From positions 1 through 20,939 of the IMG/VR virus record IMGVR_UViG_3300049846_001179: a stretch of 20,939 bases of DNA. One strand, 5' to 3'. The notes beneath the pieces are model-generated. The model saw only the letters and a list, made by a program, of their open reading frames with translations. It ran no database searches and had not been told where the DNA came from. Position 1 is the first letter of the stretch, and each line of letters opens with the position of its first letter. A program made the position numbers and the translations under genes. This document shows, piece after piece, positions 1 through 6,289 of this stretch. This DNA is from a virus.

Positions 1-248
1 TGAATGCGGAGCATCGCAAGCGGGTGACCGACACGATGTTCATGGCCTTCCCGTCGCGGGAGCGCGTGAGCCTCGCGGACCTGTCCGAGCTGCTCGGCCT
101 CGAGGGCAAGACCGGTCACGGCTCCGAGGTTCATCCGATGTGGCTCGCCGGCAAGAAGGCCGAGATCACCGCTTACTGCCTCAACGACGTGCTGCTGACG
201 CGCAGCATCCATCACCTTCTCTCTGGAGCATCCGATGCCCATCCTTGA
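1..248 (+). CDS. PolB-like 3'-5' exonuclease, C-terminal fragment (5' end outside window)
   Basis: The reading frame is open from the window edge (codons from base 3), so only the last 81 residues are seen. The fragment has the pattern SLADLSELLGLEGK, then GSEV, a short spacer, and AYCLNDVLLT. Tyr58 and Asp62 of the fragment form a Yx3D motif, which matches Exo III of DnaQ/PolB-type proofreading exonucleases. The closest family I recognise is the stand-alone 'predicted 3'-5' exonuclease related to PolB' group, common in phage replication modules. The expected activity is metal-dependent 3'-5' removal of nucleotides from DNA, but Exo I and Exo II lie outside the window. The gene is on the plus strand, opposite to the virion genes, and its end overlaps the next gene by 14 bases. 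Confidence 0.72.
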   Translation, partial: NAEHRKRVTDTMFMAFPSRERVSLADLSELLGLEGKTGHGSEVHPMWLAGKKAEITAYCLNDVLLTRSIHHLLSGASDAHP

Positions 249-564
249 CTGGACCGTGATCGCCATCAGCAAGCCGACTACGCACATCGCTTGGACGCAT
301 TCCCTGCGTGACGGGGCTCACCTCATCGTGAACCAGAGCGCAGCTGGTCATTACTCGTGGGAGTTGATGACCCGCGACCCGATCACCGACCAGCGTGGCC
401 GGGCGTCGTCGCTCGAGGACGCGCAGCGTCAGGCCGAGGGAGCAGCAGTCGCGATGGGCCTCGTGGACGTGAATAGTGCATACACTAAAGTTGAGCCTAC
501 CGAGAACATGGACCGCGCCCAGGTCGCGAGCCTGATCGACGTGGCGATGCGGAGTGAGCGTTGA
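235..564 (+). CDS. Small phage protein of unknown function (109 aa)
   Basis: The ATG start is preceded by GGAG at a suitable distance (TCTGGAGCATCCG), and the start lies inside the end of the exonuclease gene, so the two are probably co-translated. The protein looks soluble. A central strand-rich part (HYSWELMTRDP) is followed by a helical stretch (SSLEDAQRQAEGAAVAMGLV). This 'strand, then EDAxxxAEGAA helix' layout is common in small phage early proteins, but I cannot name the function. The C-terminal end (MDRAQVASLIDVAMRSER) is again helical. The minus-strand frames across this stretch look like shadows. Its position next to an exonuclease suggests a place in the early or replication region. 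Confidence 0.7.
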   Translation: MPILDWTVIAISKPTTHIAWTHSLRDGAHLIVNQSAAGHYSWELMTRDPITDQRGRASSLEDAQRQAEGAAVAMGLVDVNSAYTKVEPTENMDRAQVASLIDVAMRSER

Positions 565-764
565 AGCCCCCCGGCCATACCTGCCCGGCGATCGACCGGG
601 CACAGTCCGCTCTCCGTCGTCTGGCGTGGCGCTGCGCCAACCCAGACCATCAGGGCATTACGCCCGGTGAGGTGCTGGCCGAGGGCCTCGCGGCGCTCGA
701 GCAGGTACGCGAGGAGAACCGGCAGATGCGCGCGGCGTACCACGAAGCATGCTCGCGTGGCTAA
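561..764 (+). CDS. Small phage protein with C-terminal coiled-coil tendency (67 aa), TTG start
   Basis: The start is a TTG that overlaps the TGA of the gene before it (TTGA). It is preceded by GGAG with six bases between, inside the previous coding sequence. The same TTGA coupling is used by the large terminase gene at the other end of the window, which supports this start. The N-terminal part has two cysteines (GHTCPA and WRCANP). The C-terminal half (GEVLAEGLAALEQVREENRQ) is a charged amphipathic helix that could form a coiled coil. No family is recognised. It is the third gene of a tightly packed plus-strand group. Confidence 0.6.
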   Translation: MKPPGHTCPAIDRAQSALRRLAWRCANPDHQGITPGEVLAEGLAALEQVREENRQMRAAYHEACSRG

Positions 765-916
765 CCGTGGCGACCATCGTGCTGCTCGTGGGCGCGATGG
801 TGCAGCTGCTCTCTCGGGTCGCCGTGTGCGTGCTGTCCGCTATCGTGTCTCGAGCACGTCAACGTCAGCAGAGCGCACGGCATCGGAGCAGTCGCCGCGA
901 ACTGTCTCGACCGTGA
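749..916 (+). CDS. Small membrane protein (55 aa) overlapping the end of the late operon
   Basis: An ATG frame of 55 codons begins inside the last codons of the previous plus-strand gene and ends at TGA 914-916. Residues 2-21 (LAWLTVATIVLLVGAMVQLL) form a clear hydrophobic segment, and a second weaker one follows (VAVCVLSAIV). The C-terminus is very basic, with Arg, Gln and Ser. A short hydrophobic N-terminus with a basic tail is the shape of small phage membrane proteins such as holins or their regulators, but nothing specific identifies it. The ribosome binding site is weak (ACGAAGC). Bases 840-916 are shared antisense with the minus-strand gene ending at 840. Confidence 0.42.
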   Translation: MLAWLTVATIVLLVGAMVQLLSRVAVCVLSAIVSRARQRQQSARHRSSRRELSRP

Positions 917-1193
917 ACTCTGGCCCCCACGCCTGACGCGCCTTCGCGACGGCACGGCGCCAGACGCGACGGACCTGCGCGGCCTCGTCGTCGGACTCGT
1001 TGCAGAGCCGATGCGTGGTCACACGCACGCGCACCACGACGGGGTCTACCTCGACCACATGAGCCGTGAGCGTAAACCCCTCGGGCCACGCGCAGTCGTG
1101 GAGTCTAGGGTCGGCGATGGAGAGCACCTCGCCGACCTCGACCGCACACGAAACGTCTAGCCCTTCCACGGCGCGTAGGTCTTGCCGTCCCAT
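840..1193 (-). CDS. Last gene of the late operon, unknown function (117 aa, start uncertain)
   Basis: This frame follows the endolysin and ends at TAG 842-840. Codon use has strong G/C in third positions like the genes upstream, and the translated pattern looks like a real fold: two strands (FTLTAHVVEVD, VVVRVRVTTHRL), a helix (DEAAQVRRVWRRAVAKARQA), then a strand (FTVETVRG). I do not recognise the family. The start is unclear. The ATG at 1193 lies inside the endolysin gene with no good ribosome site; GTG codons further in (VEGLDVSC, or VLSIADP) are alternatives. The 3' end overlaps the convergent plus-strand 55-residue gene by 77 bases. Confidence 0.6.
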   Translation of the reverse strand: MGRQDLRAVEGLDVSCAVEVGEVLSIADPRLHDCAWPEGFTLTAHVVEVDPVVVRVRVTTHRLCNESDDEAAQVRRVWRRAVAKARQAWGPEFTVETVRGDCSDAVRSADVDVLETR

Positions 1194-1612
1194 GTGAGCG
1201 CCTGACGGCTGCGATCCTTCGCACGCCATGGCTCGCCGAGACTTATGTGGATCCACGACACCTTACCGCCGGGGCCTTCGAGGATCGCCTGGCCGAAGGG
1301 GATGCCGCTCTCCTTCACGATCCACGCGAACACGTCCTCGAGGCGATGCCCTGGTACGACGATGTCCGCGGCCTGTCCGCTCATGTGCTGCGAGGTCTTG
1401 CTCCCACCGACCGCCGTGTTCACGGCAGGACCGCGGAACGCGCTGTTAACCTTGATCGGGCCGTACTTCGCGCGGATCGGCTCGAGTATCGTGACCGCGA
1501 GCGCCGTGAGCGCGCCCATGCACGCCTGTGCCTCCTCGCGGTTCTTCGCCTGGAGCGCCGTCTGTCCGGTGCGGGTCAGTTCATCGAAGGTGAAATGCTC
1601 GGACAGGTTCAC
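1157..1612 (-). CDS. Endolysin: M15-family zinc peptidase (D-Ala-D-Ala carboxypeptidase type)
   Basis: This is a single-domain 151-residue protein with the signature of the M15 peptidase group used as phage endolysins. It starts NLSEHFTFDELTRT, has ILEPIRAKYG followed by VNSAFRG and VNTAVGGS, then SQHMSGQAADI, and later WIHIS. His76, Asp83 and His122 are the expected zinc ligands, and Glu112 is a candidate catalytic base. The enzyme should cleave peptide bonds in the peptidoglycan stem or cross-link during lysis. There is no signal peptide or wall-binding domain, so export would depend on a holin-like partner. The start is GTG at 1612, overlapping the upstream stop as GTGA and preceded by GGGAGGAAGCC. 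Confidence 0.87.
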   Translation of the reverse strand: MNLSEHFTFDELTRTGQTALQAKNREEAQACMGALTALAVTILEPIRAKYGPIKVNSAFRGPAVNTAVGGSKTSQHMSGQAADIVVPGHRLEDVFAWIVKESGIPFGQAILEGPGGKVSWIHISLGEPWRAKDRSRQALTWDGKTYAPWKG

Positions 1613-2148
1613 GGCTTCCTCCCAGCGGGCGCGGGCTTCTTCTTCGCTGCCTTCTCGAGCTTCTCGACGCGCGCGATCAGCAGCTCGGCGTCGAAGTCGT
1701 CGGGAAAGTCGATCGAGGTCATGCGCGAGGCTTTGGCCTCGACCGCTGCGATACGGGCCTCGAGCGAGGCGTGCGCTGCGATGCACTGCGGCGGGCTCGT
1801 GGTAGGCACCTGCATCTTCGCGTTGAGCTCAGCCATCGCCAGCTCGTGCGCCTGCTCGGCCTGCTTGTTGGCGAGTTCGGCCTTCTGCTTGCTCGACTGG
1901 CTGTAGAACTTCCACGCCGCGCCGCCACCGAGGACCGCCACAACGGCGAGGACCACGCCGAGCATCCCACCTTCCTCGGCGCCCTGGGCGAGCTTGATGA
2001 GCTCCTCGGGTGACGGGGTAGCGGCCTGCGCCTCGTGGGCGATGAGCGCGGCGTCATCCGTCACGCGCGCCACGATGGCGTCCTTCTCGGGCGTCTGCTC
2101 TGGAGCAGTCACCGCGGGCGCAGGTTCCTCGACGTGGATCGGCTCCAT
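1609..2148 (-). CDS. Membrane-anchored coiled-coil protein in the lysis region (179 aa)
   Basis: The ATG at 2148 shares its A with the stop of the gene before it (TGATG). Residues 1-60 are acidic and proline-rich. Residues 61-79 (GMLGVVLAVVAVLGGGAAW) form one membrane segment. Residues 82-112 are a charged coiled-coil-like helix (SKQKAELANKQAEQAHELAM), and a further helix near 150-172 ends in a basic KKKPAPAGRKP tail. There is no signal peptidase site or lipobox. One transmembrane segment plus coiled coil directly before an endolysin suggests a role in lysis (holin or inner spanin-like), but the central position of the membrane segment is not typical of spanins. A structural or membrane-tether role remains possible. 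Confidence 0.72.
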   Translation of the reverse strand: MEPIHVEEPAPAVTAPEQTPEKDAIVARVTDDAALIAHEAQAATPSPEELIKLAQGAEEGGMLGVVLAVVAVLGGGAAWKFYSQSSKQKAELANKQAEQAHELAMAELNAKMQVPTTSPPQCIAAHASLEARIAAVEAKASRMTSIDFPDDFDAELLIARVEKLEKAAKKKPAPAGRKP

Positions 2149-2498
2149 CAGATGCCGTCCTCTTCGATGAGGATCTCGCAGTTGACTGCCGTGTGCGACG
2201 GCGAGAAGATCGCCACCTGCGTGACGTTCGCGAATCCGCTGATGCGGTTCTTGCTGCACTTGATGTGGATGGGGTCACTGACGGAAAAGTACGTCGCAGG
2301 CGCTGCGCCGCCGTCCGTCAGGGTCTGGTCATAGCTGAACGCCAGCCCCTTGGTCGCCTTGTCGCGGTTGTGGAGCGTGATCTGAAGGCTCACGTTCGTG
2401 GGGAGCAGAATGATCCGGCAGAGCCCCGAGGTGCCCGGCGTCGTGGTGCTGGAGACGTAGGGGTACTGCTTGATGCCGGAGAGGTCGAGAGCGGGCAT
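2148..2498 (-). CDS. Beta-rich small virion-type protein of unknown function (116 aa)
   Basis: The start at 2498 has a strong ribosome binding site (TAGGAGGCATC before ATG). The sequence is dominated by short strands (GLCRIILLPTN, SLQITLHNRD, THFSVSD-like turns, and CEILIEEDGI at the end) with little helix and no membrane segment, which fits a small beta-sandwich. Two of its three cysteines lie in CRIILL and HIKCSKN. It sits between tail-tip genes and the lysis genes, a place where phages often encode accessory virion or decoration proteins. I do not recognise the family, and the role is inferred only from context. It is coupled to the next gene by TGATG. Confidence 0.68.
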   Translation of the reverse strand: MPALDLSGIKQYPYVSSTTTPGTSGLCRIILLPTNVSLQITLHNRDKATKGLAFSYDQTLTDGGAAPATYFSVSDPIHIKCSKNRISGFANVTQVAIFSPSHTAVNCEILIEEDGI

Positions 2499-2506
2499 GA
2501 TGCCTC

Positions 2507-2692
2507 CTAGTCGAGCGCGTCAGTGGTGAGTAGCCACACGAGGCGAGCAGCCTTCGTGAGGAGGAGCTTCTTCTCGGCGCGCGTGATCTTGGTGCCACCA
2601 TCACCATCCACGGCGCGGGCTTCCTTGATCGCAGCGATCAGGTCCATGACCTCGGTCGGGAGCTTCACGATCTCGTCAGGGGACAGGGGCAT
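2507..2692 (-). CDS. Small helical phage protein with DxDG segment (61 aa)
   Basis: The ATG at 2692 is preceded by GGAG with six bases between and overlaps the end of the upstream gene by 17 bases. The protein is soluble and helical: DEIVKLPTEVMDLIAAIKEA, then VDGDGGTKITRAEKKLLLTKA, then RLVWLLTTDALD. The DGDGGTKITRAE piece resembles the 'helix, DGK-x-T-xxE, helix' pattern of small proteins often found next to holin and endolysin genes in siphoviruses. No catalytic motif is present. The position between two probable membrane-protein genes suggests the lysis or tail-end accessory group, but the function is unknown. Confidence 0.65.
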   Translation of the reverse strand: MPLSPDEIVKLPTEVMDLIAAIKEARAVDGDGGTKITRAEKKLLLTKAARLVWLLTTDALD

Positions 2693-2951
2693 TGATCACT
2701 CCGGTGTGCGTGTGAGCCATTGCGGCGACGGTCGCCAACTGGCGCTCGATCGCGTCGAGGCGTCCCTCGATCCGACGCTGGCCGGAGAGGATCTGCTCGA
2801 TCTGCGCCGGGTCGGGCACGCTCGAGGCTTCTGCCTGGGACATGCCAAGGATACCGCCGCCGCCGGCCATCGCAGCGCCGAGAATAAGGAGCGCCCACAC
2901 AGGCACGGGGACAAGCTTCTGCGTCCACGCTGTCGGTGTTTCTGCGCTCAT
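2676..2951 (-). CDS. Single-pass membrane protein, holin candidate (91 aa)
   Basis: The ATG at 2951 follows GGGGG with four bases between, the same compact G-rich ribosome site seen before several virion genes here. Residues 1-14 are polar, residues 15-37 form one hydrophobic segment (LVPVPVWALLILGAAMAG, then glycines), and residues 45-80 form an amphipathic, coiled-coil-like helix (DPAQIEQILSGQRRIEGRLD, then AIERQLATVAAM). A small protein with one transmembrane helix a few genes before an endolysin is a reasonable holin candidate, although the long coiled coil also fits a membrane-tethered accessory protein. It has no cysteine or lipobox. Its 3' end overlaps the next gene by 17 bases. Confidence 0.68.
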   Translation of the reverse strand: MSAETPTAWTQKLVPVPVWALLILGAAMAGGGGILGMSQAEASSVPDPAQIEQILSGQRRIEGRLDAIERQLATVAAMAHTHTGVINAPVP

Positions 2952-2984
2952 CAGACCCCCATCCGATGGCCCGATACTAGCGCA

Positions 2985-3173
2985 CTATGCGCGGAAACGC
3001 ACGACCAGAACGCCGGTCGCGTCGAGGCCCTCGCTCCAGTCCTCTGCCCACGGCTCTACCGTCACGCCAGCCGGAATGCGCGCGGCGTCGACCGTAGCGC
3101 CCGCCTGAAGGTCGATGGTCACGACGCTAGGGTTCGCCGAGAGGATGGAGAGGATGTAGTCGGTCGCGTCCAT
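2985..3173 (-). CDS. Small protein of unknown function (62 aa)
   Basis: The ATG at 3173 lies one base after the stop of the 324-residue gene, with GAAGG upstream. The protein begins with a helix (ATDYILSILSANPS) and continues as strands (VVTIDLQAGATVDAARIP, GVTVEPW, GVLVVRFRA). There is no membrane segment or known motif. The pattern and the tight coupling to a tail-tip gene suggest a small accessory of the fibre or adhesin, such as an assembly helper, but this is inference. G/C-rich third positions match the neighbours, so I treat it as a real gene. Confidence 0.62.
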   Translation of the reverse strand: MDATDYILSILSANPSVVTIDLQAGATVDAARIPAGVTVEPWAEDWSEGLDATGVLVVRFRA

Positions 3174-3174
3174 T

Positions 3175-4149
3175 TCATACCTTCAGGAGGAGGCTGTCGC
3201 CTGCGGTCGTCGGATGGTACCCGGCAATGTAGCCCTGCTCGACGCCCAGGTAGCGCCACGTGAGGCCGGTCTGGCTGTCAGAGGTGTAGTACATCTCGCG
3301 CAGTTGCCCGTAGAAGGCACCCGCGAGGACGCCTACCTGCACAGGGATGCGCGGGATTTCGCCGCCGCGGTTCGCCCATGCGGCAGGAATGACGTTGCCC
3401 AGCGACCCGAAATAGCGGCCGATTCCCGTAACGGTCGTGCTTCCGTTATTGAAGGCGCCGCTGTGGCACGTTTGTGCCGTCGTGGCGTGAGAAAACCAAC
3501 CGCCGTCCGTCGCGCCCAGCGAGCTCCACTGCTGCGAGATGTTGCTCGTGGAGCCCTGCCCCGTCATCATGTACACGCGCCCGTCACTCTCGGCCGTACC
3601 TGCGGCGCTGGAGAGCGGGTCGAGGAGCGCGCCGAAGGCCACCGCGGAAGTCGTGCCGAGCGTCGCCGCTTGGCAGACCTGCATGACGCATCCCTCTTGC
3701 GACTCCCACATGAACACGCGGTCATAAGAGACCGTGGAGAAGGTGCGGCTCCACTTCCAGTAGCCCGAGAAGCCAGACGTGAACGGCTGCGCGTTGACCC
3801 AAGACGTATACGTGCCGCTCCCACGGTTCATGCCGTAGATGAGGCAGTTGTTGGTCGTCACGTTGTCGGGAGTGAGCAGCGTGTAGGACTGCGTCCTCGT
3901 CGTGTTCGCGACGATGTAGCGCATGCCGAGGGCGTTCGTGGGCGGGTTGCCGTATGCGGCCTCCGTTACGCCGCTGATCTGCTCGCGCGCCCACGTCCAG
4001 GCGCTTCCCGTCCCGGGCGTGCGCGTCGTACCATTCGCGTAGGTCGTTGCCTGACCGAGCGTATAGATGGCGTCTAGGCACGCCGAGATGCTCCCGCCCG
4101 CGAAGTTGGCGGCGCCTACATACTTCCAGTTGAGCGGCGAGAGAGCCAC
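3175..4149 (-). CDS. Tail-tip or fibre-associated protein, adhesin candidate (324 aa)
   Basis: The start is GTG at 4149, preceded by TAGGAGGACGC. The protein begins LNWKYVGAANFAGGSISACL and is rich in Gly, Ser, Thr, Tyr and Trp, with many short turns (GMNRGSGTYTSWVN, YWKWSRTFS, GGWFSHATTAQTCHSGAFNN). This composition is typical of beta-structured receptor-binding or tail-tip proteins. Six cysteines are spread along the chain. I found no C-type lectin core and no adenine-directed variable repeat. It is placed directly after a fibre gene carrying the GDHTHGTP motif and before small accessory genes, which supports a role in host contact. No exact family is recognised. Confidence 0.66.
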   Translation of the reverse strand: MALSPLNWKYVGAANFAGGSISACLDAIYTLGQATTYANGTTRTPGTGSAWTWAREQISGVTEAAYGNPPTNALGMRYIVANTTRTQSYTLLTPDNVTTNNCLIYGMNRGSGTYTSWVNAQPFTSGFSGYWKWSRTFSTVSYDRVFMWESQEGCVMQVCQAATLGTTSAVAFGALLDPLSSAAGTAESDGRVYMMTGQGSTSNISQQWSSLGATDGGWFSHATTAQTCHSGAFNNGSTTVTGIGRYFGSLGNVIPAAWANRGGEIPRIPVQVGVLAGAFYGQLREMYYTSDSQTGLTWRYLGVEQGYIAGYHPTTAGDSLLLKV

Positions 4150-4157
4150 GCGTCCTC

Positions 4158-4694
4158 CTAGGAGATGGTACCGGGGAACACGCCGGCAGTGTCAAGCGTG
4201 AGGGCCTGACCGGAGAGGTCCTCTTCATCGTAAGCGTTGGCGAGGAGACTGACCGCCGCAGCGATGGCCACCCATTGAAGGGTGCCGCCACGACGCACGA
4301 GCATCGTCTCATCTGCGGTCGCCTGCACTGCCTGTGCGGCGCCCCCACCGTTGAACGCCGCCACGCTCGTCGTGCTACCCGTGTGCCCGCTCGAGGTCCA
4401 CGCCAGCGAGGAGAGGGCAGAGTGAGCGGGGACGGCTGGCGTGCCGTGGGTGTGATCTCCTCGGGCGTAGTCCGTCGAGGTCCCCACGGCGGGGCTCTGC
4501 CCGAAAGAGGTTTCGCTCACGACCGTCGTTGCTGGCGTCCCGCCGCCACCGCCACCGCCGCCAGATGCGGCGACCGTAACTGTAAGCACCTCGCCCGTCA
4601 GGCTCTCGGAGATCGTCACGTTCGTTCCGGCGACCAGCTGCGCCACGCGGGCGAACTGTCCGGTACTGTTCCGTGTGAGCGGTACGCGCGCCAT
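4158..4694 (-). CDS. Tail fibre protein with DHTHG motif and glycine hinge (178 aa)
   Basis: The ATG at 4694 lies just after the hub stop and uses the GGGGGC within that stop region as ribosome site; an upstream in-frame ATG near 4754 would lie deep in the hub gene. The N-terminus (RVPLTRNSTGQFARVAQLV) and the part AGTNVTISESLTGEVLTVTV are typical of phage fibre stalks. A run of eight glycines near residue 45 makes a flexible hinge. It is followed by TDYARGDHTHGTPAVPAHS, the widespread DHxHG fibre motif whose paired histidines bind metal in known trimeric fibres. The C-terminal part carries alternating small residues and strands. The protein is short, so it may be a connector fibre carrying the next gene's product. 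Confidence 0.78.
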   Translation of the reverse strand: MARVPLTRNSTGQFARVAQLVAGTNVTISESLTGEVLTVTVAASGGGGGGGGTPATTVVSETSFGQSPAVGTSTDYARGDHTHGTPAVPAHSALSSLAWTSSGHTGSTTSVAAFNGGGAAQAVQATADETMLVRRGGTLQWVAIAAAVSLLANAYDEEDLSGQALTLDTAGVFPGTIS

Positions 4695-4696
4695 GG

Positions 4697-6289
4697 TTAC
4701 GCCCCCGCCTCGATGTATCGCAGCGTGAGCGTGAGCGCGCCGTCCTCGGTCCACTGCACGCCTTCGATTAGGCAGAGCTGCGACGATGCCGCGACCTCGA
4801 TGTCGGTGAGCGCGATCAGGTCACCACGCCGAAGCCAGCCGTACCGACGCGGCGCGATGTACTGCACCATGCGCGCCGGCTGTCCGTAGCGTGCTGCCTG
4901 AGCGAGTAGCACCTTGCTCGCAGTCACGGCGTCATGCACGACCGTCGTCTCCAGCACCTTGCGCCGCAGTCCGTAGCGCGACCTCGGGCCGATCAGTTGA
5001 GCGATCGTGATGCGGTCGGGGTCCGCGACGGACACCTCGCCGCCCACCGAACGGGCGACCATGTAGCCCTCGGTCTGCGGGTTCCAGGTGTACCGGAGTT
5101 CGATGTCGGTCGCGACCTCGTCAGAACCTTCGTAGGAGATGCGCCCCACGCGCTCAAGGTTCGGGTCGAGGTCGGTCGAAAGTACTGTGATCGCCGACGT
5201 GGCGTTCGGGTAGACCGGCCAGAGGAACGGGTAGACGCCGCCCTGCCCGCCGGCCATCGCGAACGGGAACACGGCACCGAGCACCTCGGTGATGTACTCC
5301 CCGAGCGCCACGACCTCGTCGATGTAGCCGCTCGTCTGGTACTGGTTGAGCAAAGGGCGCACAGCATCAACGCGGCCGTAGTCCACTCGCAGCGCCGAGG
5401 TGCGAAGGACGTGCGCGAGCAGGTCACCCACTCCGCGGATGGCCTGCCTGCTCTCGTCCACGAGTGCCGCGCCGTTGTTCCAGATGGCGAAGAGTGGATC
5501 GGTCAGCACGAGCGACGACGTACTCGTATTGACCACGACCCACGCGATGACCGGCATCCCGCGCGTCACGCCGAAGTAGGACCGCACGTCCGTGTAGTAA
5601 ACCGGAAACGTCTCCGTCGTGCCGGCGCTGTCGATGATGTCCACCGAGAACGCATCGACGTAGTGGCAAGCGATGCCCAGGTAGACCAGCGAGCCGCTCG
5701 TCCCGATGATTGGAGCGGGGCTCCCTGCGGAAGTCGTTGCGCCGGGCGTGCCCCACACCATCGGCACGATCACGCCGGTATCGCCGGCCTGTGCTGTGCT
5801 CAATCCCGACACCGCTTCAGCGAGCCATGAGGCGATCGTGATCGGCTGCACGGGTAGCGTCGTCTGATCGTCGGCGACCATCTCCTCGAGCGAGCAGGTG
5901 ATCGGCTCCCATTCGGCGCCATACTCGGGGTCAACCAGTTTCCCGCTCACCACGATGCGGCGCTCGTCCCAGTCCGTACCCGCTGCCCACTGCGACAGCT
6001 CGCCCACTGCGCCGTCGAGGGCGTGCCCCTCGGCGATCAGTCCAGGCACATCAACCGGGAGGATGAACGAGAGCGGCACCGAGAGGCGCGGAGCCTCGAC
6101 GCTCCAGATCTCGAGGGCTTCCTCGACCGCCGGGTAGTCCACAAGGTCGGGCGTCGTGGTGATGGTGTCCGCGCCGTCTGTGATGTAGAGCGAGTCGGTG
6201 GACAGGTAGAACGTACCGCCGGCCCACTGGATGGAGAGCACCCAGTAGATCTCGCCGCGCAGTTGAGCCTCGGTCCACCGATCGGTCAT
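4697..6289 (-). CDS. Tail hub / baseplate protein (530 aa)
   Basis: The gene overlaps the end of the 1101-residue gene as ATGA, and the GAGGAGGAGG that encodes the last Glu residues of that protein serves as its ribosome site. The N-terminus (EIYWVLSIQWAGGTFYLST) and the segments WSVEAPRLSVPLSFILPV, RRIVVSGKLVDP and ITCSLEEM look like the beta-barrel domains of siphovirus hub proteins that follow the distal tail gene. The C-terminal region (RYGWLRRGDLIALTD, LCLIEGVQWTEDGALTLTLR) resembles the last strand-rich domain of hub proteins, where a line such as 'GDLIxLT' is common. It should cap the tail tube and hold the fibres. No peptidoglycan hydrolase domain is visible. The assignment rests on gene order and strand pattern. 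Confidence 0.7.
   Translation of the reverse strand: MTDRWTEAQLRGEIYWVLSIQWAGGTFYLSTDSLYITDGADTITTTPDLVDYPAVEEALEIWSVEAPRLSVPLSFILPVDVPGLIAEGHALDGAVGELSQWAAGTDWDERRIVVSGKLVDPEYGAEWEPITCSLEEMVADDQTTLPVQPITIASWLAEAVSGLSTAQAGDTGVIVPMVWGTPGATTSAGSPAPIIGTSGSLVYLGIACHYVDAFSVDIIDSAGTTETFPVYYTDVRSYFGVTRGMPVIAWVVVNTSTSSLVLTDPLFAIWNNGAALVDESRQAIRGVGDLLAHVLRTSALRVDYGRVDAVRPLLNQYQTSGYIDEVVALGEYITEVLGAVFPFAMAGGQGGVYPFLWPVYPNATSAITVLSTDLDPNLERVGRISYEGSDEVATDIELRYTWNPQTEGYMVARSVGGEVSVADPDRITIAQLIGPRSRYGLRRKVLETTVVHDAVTASKVLLAQAARYGQPARMVQYIAPRRYGWLRRGDLIALTDIEVAASSQLCLIEGVQWTEDGALTLTLRYIEAGA

Noticed and set aside
2952-2984. Short inverted repeat (CCATC/GATGG) in the 33-base gap before the 91-residue gene
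   Set aside because: Arms of four to five bases with almost no loop are too weak to call a structure.
3175-4149. Target protein of a diversity-generating retroelement
   Set aside because: No template repeat, reverse transcriptase or C-type lectin end motif is visible in the window.
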